Shown here one piece after another: positions 34,962 to 44,200 of a stretch of DNA of 64,000 nucleotides. This DNA comes from Muscardinus avellanarius (lineage: Eukaryota > Chordata > Mammalia > Rodentia > Gliridae), in assembly GCA_963383645.1 (NCBI GenBank), contig OY726567.1, positions 72,996,947 through 73,060,946 of the forward strand. Reading direction: 5' to 3'. The notes below the pieces were generated by a model. The model was not told where the DNA came from. It saw nothing but the letters and a program-made list of their open reading frames with translations, and did no database searches. The stretch's first letter is position 1. Each line of letters opens with the position of its first letter. The translations under genes were made by a program, and so were the position numbers.

Positions 34962-35700
34962 AGAAGATGGCGACCGAGAAAAGCGGGGCTTAAGAGCCTC
35001 GCTAACAACCAATCTCCATTACCACAAAATCAGCACCTTTCATAGCCAGAAAACACCATCACCAGAGAAACAAAAAAATCACCAGGCTCCAGAGACAAAG
35101 CGGACTGAGAACAGAGCTCAGAGCCACAGAGGAGATACACTGGCCTCACGCCCAAGGACGCGGCAGCAGCGCCATACTGCCGGTGGCAGTGGCGAGTTCA
35201 CCGGACGGCTACAGCAAGCCGAGGTGAGCCGCTGCGGACCAGCCAGGCGGGATTTTTCAGCGCTGGGAGCATCTAAAGCTCCCAGTGGATGAGCTCAGCA
35301 CACGCTGCAGGGACTCAGAGTGGAACTCAAAACCAAGAAGAAATAAGCCAGCCTCACAGCCGAGGGCGTAGCAGCGGCGCCATATTGCCACTGGCGGCAG
35401 CAGCAGCGAATTCAATGAGTCCAGTACAGCTACATCTGCGAACTCAAGAACAGTGAGTCAAATTGCGGGCCCCACAGGAGAAATTCCAGTACTGTACTCC
35501 TTGGGACTTGACCCAGTGGGGGAGTGGCGGTGGCAGAGATATCACACCATAGGAGAACGCCCAACCTGGCACCCCCCATAGTTTAAAGCAGCCTCTATCG
35601 ACTCCCTGGGTCGGAGACTCTGTGATAAAACCCAGTAAAGGAGTAGTGGGGTCTGAGATACCACAGACTCGAGATCCAGAGCACCTTAAGTGAAGTCATA
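34962..35700 (+). promoter_or_regulatory. L1 5'UTR / internal promoter
   Basis: It begins agaagatggcgaccgagaaa, a YY1-type site (aagatggc) at the very start, as in human L1, where YY1 sets the start of transcription. It is GC- and CpG-rich against AT-rich flanks. It contains a diverged internal repeat of about 64 bp with a 208-bp offset (35142-35205 and 35350-35413). Each copy carries a reverse YY1-like gcgccata(c/t)tgcc. Length to the ORF1 start is about 740 bp. Promoter activity is inferred from the family. Confidence 0.8.
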
Positions 35701-36663
35701 GTGACCCAAGGGAAGAACCCAGAGAAGGCACAAACTTCTGAAATCATGGGAAAGAGGAATAACACTGGAGCAATGAATGCCCACAACCCCACAACATCAG
35801 AACCCGATAAAACAGAAAATCAGAGATTTCTAGAAGATCAAATCAGGAAAATAACTGTAGAAATAATAGAGGTGCTTCGAAAAGAACTCAGAGAGAGTCA
35901 AAAAGAGATAAAGGATGAAATTAATGAAGTAAAGGCCTCAATTCAAAGCACAAACAACCGATTAGACCACATGGAGAACAGAATCTCGCTCTTAGAAGAT
36001 GATCATTCCAAAATTGAACGCATAGTTTCTAATCTAGAAAAATATATCCGACAGCAGGAATCTGACATTGAAGAAATATGGGCCCATTTTAAGAGAGCTA
36101 ACCTAAGAATAATTGGAATAGAGGAGGGAAAAGAAAGTGATACCAAAGGGATCAACAATCTCTTCAAGGAAGTAATAGCAGAAAATTTTCCAGACATAGA
36201 GCAAGAGGTTGATACACAGGTCCAGGAAACTTATAGAACTCCCTTTAGACAGGATCGGAGAAGAGGATCCACACGCCACATAATTGTCAAAATGACCACT
36301 GTGGAAGCCAAGCAGAGAATCTTAAAGGCAACAAAAACAAAGGGCCAAGTGACATTCAGAGGCAAACCAATTAGAATCACTCCAGACTTCCCAAACCAAG
36401 TCATGAGAGCCAGATGGGCTTGGAGTAACATATTCCAAACTCTGAAAGAAAACAACTTCCAGCCAAAAATTTCCTACCCAGCAAAACTTTCTATCAAATT
36501 AGATGGAAAAATAAGAAGCTTCCATGACAAACAGAAACTGAAGGAATTTATGTCTTCAAAACCAGCACTAGAGAAAATACTCAAAGAGATTAACTACAAA
36601 GAAGAAATAGGTAACACACACCAGAACCAGAGAAACAAGTGTTTCCATCCAACAGATAATTAA
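35701..36663 (+). CDS. LINE-1 ORF1 protein (RNA-binding chaperone), intact frame
   Basis: An uninterrupted frame of 320 codons. In known L1s, ORF1p trimerises and coats L1 RNA in the cytoplasm, and is needed for retrotransposition. Residues about 40-135 form a heptad-rich coiled coil (ENRISLLEDDHSKIERIVSN). Residues about 137-200 are RRM-like (KRANLRIIGIEEGKE, INNLFKEVIAENFPDI), and the C-terminal domain follows (TPFRQDRRRGSTRHIIVKM, FQPKISYPAKLS, FHDKQKLKEF). A second Met at 35749 could be the true start. Odd points: the conserved ARR motif reads ARW (W239, codon tgg, likely a CpG change from cgg). No ORF2 follows; the next sequence is antisense old L1. So this is a recent L1 ORF1, probably not functional. 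Confidence 0.93.
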   Translation: MTQGKNPEKAQTSEIMGKRNNTGAMNAHNPTTSEPDKTENQRFLEDQIRKITVEIIEVLRKELRESQKEIKDEINEVKASIQSTNNRLDHMENRISLLEDDHSKIERIVSNLEKYIRQQESDIEEIWAHFKRANLRIIGIEEGKESDTKGINNLFKEVIAENFPDIEQEVDTQVQETYRTPFRQDRRRGSTRHIIVKMTTVEAKQRILKATKTKGQVTFRGKPIRITPDFPNQVMRARWAWSNIFQTLKENNFQPKISYPAKLSIKLDGKIRSFHDKQKLKEFMSSKPALEKILKEINYKEEIGNTHQNQRNKCFHPTDN

Positions 36664-36689
36664 GAATGGTTATCTGTGGAGATTCATTA

Positions 36690-37378
36690 TTTATGTTAGT
36701 CTTTTACCTATCTCTAAATGGTATTGTTTGCCTTTATTGTTGTTAATTTTTAGGATTTCTAGTTGGAATATTAATATACCTTCAGATATAGCAATTGGAA
36801 ATATTTTATCCCATTCTATTAGTAACTTTTAACTCTGTTTACATTGTCTTTGGATATACAATATTTTTTTATTTTTTAGGGAGTTTGTATACTCTTCTGT
36901 TGCCTGTGCCATTGAAATCATAACCAAGAAATCACTGCCAATTTCAATGTTGTGAGGTTTTATGACCCAGATTTTCTTCTAAAAGTTTATAGTCTTAAGA
37001 TTTATATTTAGGTCTTTTATCTATTTTGAGTTAATCCTTGTATATGGGATTAGGTAAGGGTCCAATTTTATTCTTTTCCATGTAATTATTATTTTTCAAC
37101 AATATTTAGTTAAAAGATTATTATTTCCACCACCAAATGTTCGTGGAAACCTTGTCAAAAATAACTTGACAATATAGGGAAGAATTTAGCTCTAGGCTTG
37201 TATTTAACTCCAATGGTTTATATATCTGCCTTTAGAATAGTACTACACTGTTTCAATTATTGTAGCTTTATTTGGTTTGAAATCAGAAAATATATCTTCT
37301 TGCTTTGTTCTTTTTCAAGATCGTTTTGGGTATCTAGAATCCATATTCCATATTAGGATAGATTTTTTTCTGAAAAAT
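36690..37378 (-). mobile_element. Ancient L1 ORF2 fragment, antisense, where ORF2 should follow
   Basis: The plus strand matches antisense L1M ORF2: tgttgcctgtgccattgaaa, tcataaccaagaaatcactg, aggtcttttatctattttga, gttaatccttgtatatggga, attattgtagctttatttgg, ttgttctttttcaagatcgt. It is far more diverged than the ORF1 just upstream, so it is a different and older element lying in the opposite direction. Confidence 0.8.
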
Positions 37379-37559
37379 AAATATATAAATATATGATAGT
37401 TTCACCTAAAAAAATAGAAAAAAATATTCTCTGGTAAGAAAGAAAGCAAAAGAAATATTGAAATGTTATCTTTAAGTTATCAAAAGCTTGGTATCAGACA
37501 AATGAAACTGTTATGTGAGATTATCATTTTTAATTTTGAATAAATTGCTATAATACTAG

Positions 37560-37728
37560 ATGTCAACCACTAAGCCAAGCATGGGAAGGGGGAATGGGGA
37601 GAGAATGGGGTGGGGATCGGGTGGGGGCTGACTGGGTGATGTGTGCATGTATGTCTACAAAAGTTTTTTGTATCCCACTATGATGTATGAATACAGTGCA
37701 CCAATAAAAAATAAAAATTAAAAAAAAT
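37560..37728 (+). mobile_element. L1 3'UTR end with G-rich tract and A-rich tail
   Basis: A G-rich polypurine run (37586-37634, with gggaaggggg, ggggtgggg, gggtggggg) is followed by tgtatgtctacaaaagtttt, tgtatcccactatgatgtat, gaatacagtgcaccaataaa and an A-rich tail to about 37728. G-rich tracts before the tail are typical of L1 3'UTRs. The cccactatgatgt...caccaataaaa terminus resembles sciurid L1s. The 5' limit of this piece is unclear (somewhere after 37385). Confidence 0.75.
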
Positions 37729-37762
37729 TTTTACATTCATTGTATTTTAAAATATTTCACAT

Positions 37763-37962
37763 TGGCTGGGTGTGGTGGCGCACGCTTCTAATCCCCGTGC
37801 TTGGGAGGCGGAGATAGAAAGATCACACAGGTTCGAAGCCAGCCTCAGCTGGCTTAAGAGACCCTGTGTCCAAATAAAATATAAATAGGTCTGGGAGTGT
37901 AACCCGGAGGTAGATGGGTTCCATCCCCAGTACCACCAAACAAAAACAAAACCAAAAAACAT
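37763..37962 (+). mobile_element. B1-dID SINE intermediate between the two subfamilies
   Basis: Sense: ggctgggtgtggtggcgcac, aggttcgaagccagcctcag, ctggcttaagagaccctgtg. It has the shortened linker and palindrome-like gccagcctcagctggc of the young type. Its right half, gtagatgggttccatcccca plus gtaccacc, keeps the older type's 3' block. The tail is (CAAAAAC)-like. Confidence 0.92.
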
Positions 37963-38394
37963 TGATTTAAATATTTAATATTGAATCAGAAGTTACTTGC
38001 AAGGCCAAACTGTAGGATTTTTGTTGAGAATGATAGAGACTTCTCTAATGATCAGCAGTAGGCGGCTTCTCTCTATGTCATTGCCTGGTGTGATGTAGTT
38101 TAGCTATGCCATGAGGAGAGTCATGACCCTAAAATCTAACAACTGCCACAGTCATTAGATGTCACTTATTACTCAGTTATTCTCCTCAGCTCTATTGTTG
38201 GAAAGTCGATTTCATATGTCCTAAAATTCTTCTCAGCTGATGCTGCTTCATAGAGATTTTGAGTGTGACCCCTTGCTTTACACAGGCCTGTCCAGCAGCA
38301 CGGCCTTTTCTTCCAGCTCCGAGCAGCACCCTCAGTCTCTCAGAGAGATGGACCCACTGAATAGGGGTTGGAGTGGGAGACATTTTTATATGAC

Positions 38395-38445
38395 CAGTTT
38401 ATGTTACCATGCCTGGCATATAGTAGGCAAGCATTTAGTGTTGTA
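38395..38445 (+). mobile_element. L2/MIR 3' end fragment
   Basis: tgttaccatgcctggcatat, agtaggcaagcatttagtgt resembles the tgcctggcacatagtaggtgctcaat end of L2/MIR. Very short. Confidence 0.45.
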
Positions 38446-38659
38446 CCATACTTCTTATGTAAAATAACTAATAAGAATAAGTACTTAATATTAAAGTAAA
38501 AAATACTTTATGAAAATACTTTACTGTAGTGCTGGGTCATATCTTCTAATGTTATTATCTCTGAGCTGCTCTCAGGCATTTGTGGTAGGTTCACTTTTAT
38601 TCTTGGAATAATAGAAGGAGATTCAATGGAAATCTGGAACCGTACAAAAAGCCTCTTTT

Positions 38660-38858
38660 AGCCAGGCATGGTGGCATATGCTACTAATCCCAGTACTTGG
38701 GAGTCGGAGACAACAGGATCACACAGGTTCAGCGGCTTAGTGAGGCCCTCTGCAACTTAGACCCTGTTTCAAAACAAAAATAAAAAATAGGGCCAGAGGT
38801 GTGCTCATAGGTAGAATTCCCCTAGGTTCAATTTCAGGTACCACAAAAATAAAAACAA
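38660..38858 (+). mobile_element. B1-dID SINE with an independent linker deletion
   Basis: Sense: agccaggcatggtggcatat, cccagtacttgggagtcgga, ttagtgaggccctctgcaac, gtgctcataggtagaattcc, cctaggttcaatttcaggta, then an A-rich tail. Confidence 0.9.
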
Positions 38859-39430
38859 AGGCATTTTTCAAGCCTAAGTGAAGACATGGAAAGAAAGAAT
38901 TAAAGACTTCTAAGAAGGAAAATACAAATTGATTTCCCCTCACTCCAAGAGTTTTCTGAAAATGGGGGTGGAGGGAGAGCCACGCCTTGCTGAAGGCCCT
39001 TCTCTCTTCCCTCTCTCCCCAGGCTGAGTGAGATCCTGTTAAGGAGAGCGCCTTCGTGGTGTGGTTGTGGTTGCTCTTCTCTTCTCCACTCTGGGACAGG
39101 CTCGGACGGAATTTCTATTTGTGTTCCAGCTTTCCCGCCAAAATGTGTTGAACTATAACTGAGGTTTTGTTTCATTTTTACTTTAGTTTTGAAAATCGAC
39201 AGATTAATATTTCTACACAAGAGAAACTGAGATGTTACGTTAGGAGAATTGTCATTGAAATGACATTTGCATAGGATTTGACCCTTCAAAAACATAGACT
39301 CTATTCCGCTTGGCCTCCCTGTTATGCTCCATGTGTATAATTTCCGCTCTACAACTATAATCATTATACATTGTGAGTGTGAGATGAAGCCTCAGGCCAG
39401 ACTCCTGCCCCAGAGGGGCGCCATTCCCAC
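38859..39430. other. Unique sequence, nothing recognised
   Basis: GC-richer part 38960-39120; no element or exon is recognised. Confidence 0.4.
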
Positions 39431-39520
39431 CACAGTGGTGGTTCTCAAGTCTGCCTGGGTGATGAATGCACGGCTGGTGGGGTAGGTCTCTTGCTTTCTT
39501 CTGCCTGCTCTTGGCTAGTG
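39431..39520 (+). mobile_element. Possible MER5-type hAT fragment
   Basis: cacagtggtggttctcaagt, ctgcctgggtgatgaatgca recalls the MER5 start (cagtggttctcaa...tgatgcatca). The far terminal repeat is not found, so this rests on about 40 bases. Confidence 0.3.
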
Positions 39521-40349
39521 ATGTCTATGTCGGAGCCACTTCTAGAAATGGACGGTGAAGACGACACCACCACGCCACATAAAGACAGGTCTGGGGCATA
39601 GATGTCTGTGTGCCTCTGAGGTCTGGAATGGTACTTCACATCCTTCTCGGCAAGCAGAGCCTAGAGTTTGCCGAGTGCCATTGTGTTACACAAGATTATG
39701 GAGGAGGGCAGCCGTTAGAGGGACTTTGTTTTTGGTGTAATCTGCATGTAAACATGATCGTTTTGGAGCATTCTTGAACATTTACCTCTACATTCCTTTA
39801 AAACAGGCATTTGTTGGTTGCTTGATAATGAAAGCACCAACAGCAGTCCGAGTTCTGTAAAGTTTTTGTTTTTATCGTTAAGATGGGCTTTGTGTTATTT
39901 TTGAAAGATGATCGTTTCATTACTCGTAGATTATTATCACTAGCCATCTATGCTACCATTTAACTTGTTTAATTCCTTCCTCAACCATAACAATGGCATA
40001 GTTTTTATATGTGAATTATTTTCCTCATAAATTGTGTTATCCTTGGCTAAAGGCTTTTCTCTTTAGTAAATGCTTTTGACTATCTGGCCTTTATGGCATC
40101 AATTTCATTTTTAAATGCCTGCAGAGACATGCTTGACTGCTTATAAATTTTCTGGTTTAGTTCTGTAAGAATTCTTCACTTTCTAAAAACCATATGTATC
40201 TGTCTTGGTTCCCAACAGTTTATAGCTGCCAAAATAATTTAAGAGACATTTTTCCTTTGCAACTTAATTTAGAGAAGAACACATTTCGTCAGAAAAAGCA
40301 TTGTAAGTGGCGGGGATCAAGCAGTTGCAGGCCACCAGCACCCTCAGAG
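39521..40349. other. Unique sequence, nothing recognised
   Basis: No repeat or gene is recognised. Confidence 0.4.
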
Positions 40350-40515
40350 GCAGCGTAGGGTGTGCAGAGAGCACTGCACCAGGAGTCTGGGGATGTGGCC
40401 TGAGTCTTGACTGTGCCCAAGTGAGGGACTTGTCCTTTCCCAGGCATTGCCTATTTTTTGGCCTCAGTGTCTCCACTCAGGAAATGGAGTGTTGATGTAA
40501 TCAGACACCATGATT
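40350..40515 (+). mobile_element. MIR SINE, sense
   Basis: gtgcagagagcactgcacca, ggagtctggggatgtggcct, gactgtgcccaagtgaggga, ggcctcagtgtctccactca, ggaaatggagtgttgatgta follows the MIR order from the left end to aaatgggg-like text. Confidence 0.7.
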
Positions 40516-40563
40516 AACCTTTTAGATTAAAAAGTTTTTGATTCTAGGTTTAAACTTTTATTT

Positions 40564-40605
40564 ATTTTTGCAGTACTGGGGATTGAAACACTCAGAGAAA
40601 CTGGG
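40564..40605 (-). mobile_element. ID/dID SINE 3' scrap
   Basis: atttttgcagtactggggat, tgaaacactcagag resembles the antisense 3' end of the dID half. Very short. Confidence 0.4.
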
Positions 40606-41061
40606 TTATGCTCTAGTGGTTACCAACTATAATGGCCCAGTGGCTCTAAATAAGTTTATTTCGTGCTCAGAGTACACATCCAGGGTGGGTTGGGTGGAGA
40701 ATTTCTGCTCATTAAAGTCATTCAGGGATCAAACATGATAGAATAGCTACCATCTCAAATGTCTCTGATAGCTGTCAGAAGGGAAGAGAAGTGGGGTGGC
40801 GGTACCTCTGTCTACCTTTCCATCTATCTCCCTGGCTCTTGAAGCTTCTGCATTTGACTGGCTCCTGGAGCAGGGAGTGCTGTCCTGACGGGTCCACGAG
40901 GGGAGAAGGGAAGGGAGAGCTACGTAGTGTGAGTAGAAGTGATACTACACATCTCAGAGTGAATGAGAGCTACCTGGAGGGCCACATTCCCAGACTCTCT
41001 GTTTCCTCAGCTTGAAGTGGGACCTGAGAATTTGATGTCTAGGGAGTTACCTAGGAATGAT
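40606..41061. other. Unique sequence, nothing recognised
   Basis: No repeat or gene is recognised. Confidence 0.4.
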
Positions 41062-41289
41062 CTTTTTTTTTTTTTTTTTTTTTGTGGTGCTAGGGATTGA
41101 ATCCAGGGCCATTCTACCTCTGAGCTACACATCCAGCCCTATTTTATTTATCATATTGAAACAAGGTCCCACCATATTATTCGCAGAGGCTTGCATTATA
41201 AATTGCTGAGGCTAGTCATGAACAAGTTATCTTCCTGTCTCAGCCTCCCAAGTACTGGAATTATAGATGATTGCCACCATGCCCAGCCC
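41062..41289 (-). mobile_element. Older-type B1-dID SINE, full length
   Basis: T19, gtggtgctagggattgaatc, cattctacctctgagctaca, gaaacaaggtcccaccatat, cttcctgtctcagcctccca, ending at gccaccatgcccagccc. Confidence 0.92.
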
Positions 41290-41339
41290 AAGAGATGATT
41301 TTAAAATCAGCAGTGATATAGATGAAGGGGACCTGAAAA

Positions 41340-41495
41340 CAAAGCAAATAACTATGGGTTTGAATCTCTGTGATGTCAGTTAATAGCCATTTGATGTTTG
41401 AGTTGATCAGCCCCTCTCTCAAATCCTCTATTCTTGCAGAAAATGAAGGTCATTAGTGACCTTGTGAAATATCAGATGATATTGTATAGTATACT
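41340..41495 (+). mobile_element. MIR SINE, sense
   Basis: actatgggtttgaatctctg, agttaatagccatttgatgt, cagcccctctctcaaatcct, attcttgcagaaaatgaagg follows MIR order (gggttcgaatcctgg...cctcagttt...aaatggggat). Confidence 0.55.
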
Positions 41496-41504
41496 AATGC
41501 TCTT

Positions 41505-41695
41505 TTCTTTTTGTTTGTTTGTTTTGAGGTACTCAGGAGTGAACCTAGGTGCATCCTACCTCTAAGTTACCTCCCCAGCCCTATTTTTTTTATTCTTTAT
41601 TTTGAAACAGGGTCTTACTAAATTGTGGAGGGCCTAAGTAACTGAGTCTGACTCCCAAATACTGGGGTTTCAAGCATGCGCTACCATTCCTGGCT
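41505..41695 (-). mobile_element. Old B1-dID SINE
   Basis: ttgaggtactcaggagtgaa, catcctacctctaagttacc, gaaacagggtcttactaaat, gactcccaaatactggggtt, gcatgcgctaccattcctgg. Confidence 0.88.
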
Positions 41696-41699
41696 ATGC

Positions 41700-42894
41700 T
41701 GTTGTTTTTTTTTAAGGTACAGTTCTATAGGAATATTTTATTACAGTAGCCTATAGATTATGAACTATGAACAAATGTTTTATATTTGACGTATATATGG
41801 CTTTGTCGTAGGCAGCAGAAGATAGGGCCAAGCACCCAAGGAATGAAGTGGGTGTGAAGGACTCAGAGAAGGGGATGTGGCAGGCGGCTCAGGATGGGCT
41901 CTCCCCAGACCTGGCCATCGAGGCATCCCATCACAGGAACACCCTAATCGTTCTTCATGGTGGAGTTGCCTCTTGCACAGGTGGCATCCTGCTATCCAGA
42001 AATCTAATGGGAATGCATTTCCAGTAGTGCTCATTTTTTCTTGGACTCGGTCTCTGATTACTAACCCACCTCAAAGGTTTACAAAGGATATAAAATTGTT
42101 CATTTTGCTAGGATTTAAAAACACATCCTCTCTACAAGTTACATAGTGTTGTAAATGCAAATGTCATAAAGATACATGAAGTCCTTTCATTTAGCCAGTT
42201 CAGGGAGGGGAGGAAAATCTCAAAATCTCAAAGATTTTTTGGTCTTGAAATTAAACAGGTAGCTCATGAATAGAAAAACATCTATGGATATACTTTTAAG
42301 GCATGTGACCTTATTTTCTTAGAGCTTTACATAGTTTTTTTTTTATTATGATTTAACCCTAATGTTTGAAAATTATATTTAACAGTAGTTTAGAAACTAA
42401 CATCAGATACAAAATATCAATAATTTCTGCCCTACTTAAGTGCCTTAATAGCCAACTCTTTAAGATTACAGTATACCACCCACAGACACTAATTTTGCTT
42501 TGAATAAAATTGTGAATTACATAGGTCAAAGTTATGTGATCAATAAAAATTATTTTGACAATAAAATTGAGATTTTTAAACTTATGTTTGGCAAAGACTC
42601 TATCCGGGTAATAGACTGTACTCTAGACAATGACGTGTAACCATTTCACAGCTACCATTTTGATTGTTATGATACATGCTTACTGTAACCAATGAATACC
42701 AACTGGACAATTCATAGCATATGGATTCTCTTTAGATTCTTGGCATTATAAAAGGAATACCCCGCAGGCACATGTGTTAAAAGCTTGTCTGGATCACCTC
42801 ACATGTTTTGTATGAATTTTTTAGGATTTTAGGTAGAACCAGGGCTGTTGCAGAAGAAACAAGAATGGAAAAAAAAAAACAAGAATAAAAGGGA
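41700..42894. other. Unique AT-rich sequence
   Basis: No repeat family or gene is recognised. Confidence 0.4.
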
Positions 42895-43113
42895 AGCCAG
42901 GCGTGGTGGCACACATTTGTAATCCCAGCATTTGGGAGGCTGAGACAGGAGAATTGCAGTTCATGGACAGCCTCAGCTACTTAGTGAGGCCCTTTGCAAC
43001 TCAGTGAAACCACATTTCAAAATAAAGAATAAAAAAGAGGTCTGGGGGTTTGCTTGGAGGTAGAATGCCCCTGGATTCCATCCCTAGTACCATACACACA
43101 CAGAAAAAAAAAC
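42895..43113 (+). mobile_element. B1-dID SINE, full linker
   Basis: Sense: agccaggcgtggtggcacac, agcatttgggaggctgagac, cagcctcagctacttagtga, gaggtagaatgcccctggat, tccatccctagtacc, then (AC)n/A tail. Confidence 0.93.
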
Positions 43114-43600
43114 TTGGCTTTTTGCTTCCCTAATTTATTTTCTCTGCCCGGCCAGCTCCTTGTCTGATCATGTTGACCTGCATATTCTTATTGAAGAATG
43201 TATTAGAAAGCATAGCCAGTTTTCCCCATTGCCCTCTTTTATTCTTTTAAATATAGTTTATTGTTTCTGAAATGATGGAAAAATGAATCCAAGGATCTGC
43301 TTCCAAATTCTTGAAAACCTCTAGTGTGAGGCAAGTATAAACCAGATGTGATGCACTGTAAATTTTCCACAGTTAAGTCAAAGTGAATTGGCATTGAAAT
43401 TGACCAGTTGATAAATTAGAATCCATGTATGTATGAAGATCTGATGTATAACAAAGCTGGTCAAAATCAGTTTAGAAGAGATGATTTGCTCAGTATATGT
43501 CACTAACACAACTGATTGTACATTTGGAAGAAAGTAAGCTTAGCTACTGATATCACAATGCCCACAAAATTAATTTCAAGAAAGGTATTTATAATTTTCC

Positions 43601-43812
43601 ACCTGGGTGTGGTAGTACATACCTAATCTCTGTGCCTTTGAGGCCAAGACAGGAGGATAGCAGATTTCAGACCGGCTTCAACAATTTTGCAAGGACGTGT
43701 CTCATAAAGTCTGGAGATGTAGTCAGATGTAGAATTTCCCTGAGCTCAATCCCTGGTGCCAGGACGAGGGAAACAAAACAAAACAAAACAAAACAAAACA
43801 AAACAAAACAAA
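43601..43812 (+). mobile_element. Old B1-dID SINE with (AAAAC)n tail
   Basis: Sense: cacctgggtgtggtagtaca, cctttgaggccaagacagga, ctggagatgtagtcagatgt, ctgagctcaatccctggtgc. It then has eight or more (AAAAC) units at 43772-43812. The pentanucleotide array stands in the tail position. Confidence 0.85.
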
Positions 43813-43974
43813 AACCAGAGTTCTGTGTACGAGTGATAGAGGCATGATTGTGAATGTGAATTGTGCTTGTTTAACTTCAGAGCTACTTTCCTACACTTTA
43901 AATGTTAATAGATGATGTTAGATTATATTTCAGAAAGGAGAAAAAGAGAAACATTTTATTTTACTAACACTTGG

Positions 43975-44200
43975 TTGTTAGCACTGTTGTAATACTGTTT
44001 ATCGTTGGAAACACTGCTGCAATAAACATCCTCACATCTGTATTGATAAAGAAATTCATTATTTTCTTTTCAACAGAGTCCTAGAAATGAAAAAGTTGAG
44101 TCTAAGGTCATTTATTATTTGTTAAGACTTTTGAAATGAACTTTCAAATTGCTCTCTAGAAAGGCCATGCCAATTTTGTGATTTTATTCTTTTGTTGTAT
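43975..44200 (-). mobile_element. Old L1 3' fragment, antisense
   Basis: gaaacactgctgcaataaac, atcctcacatctgtattgat, gagtcctagaaatgaaaaag, ttgagtctaaggtcatttat, tctctagaaaggccatgcca. Antisense L1 ORF2 3' end order. Confidence 0.7.
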
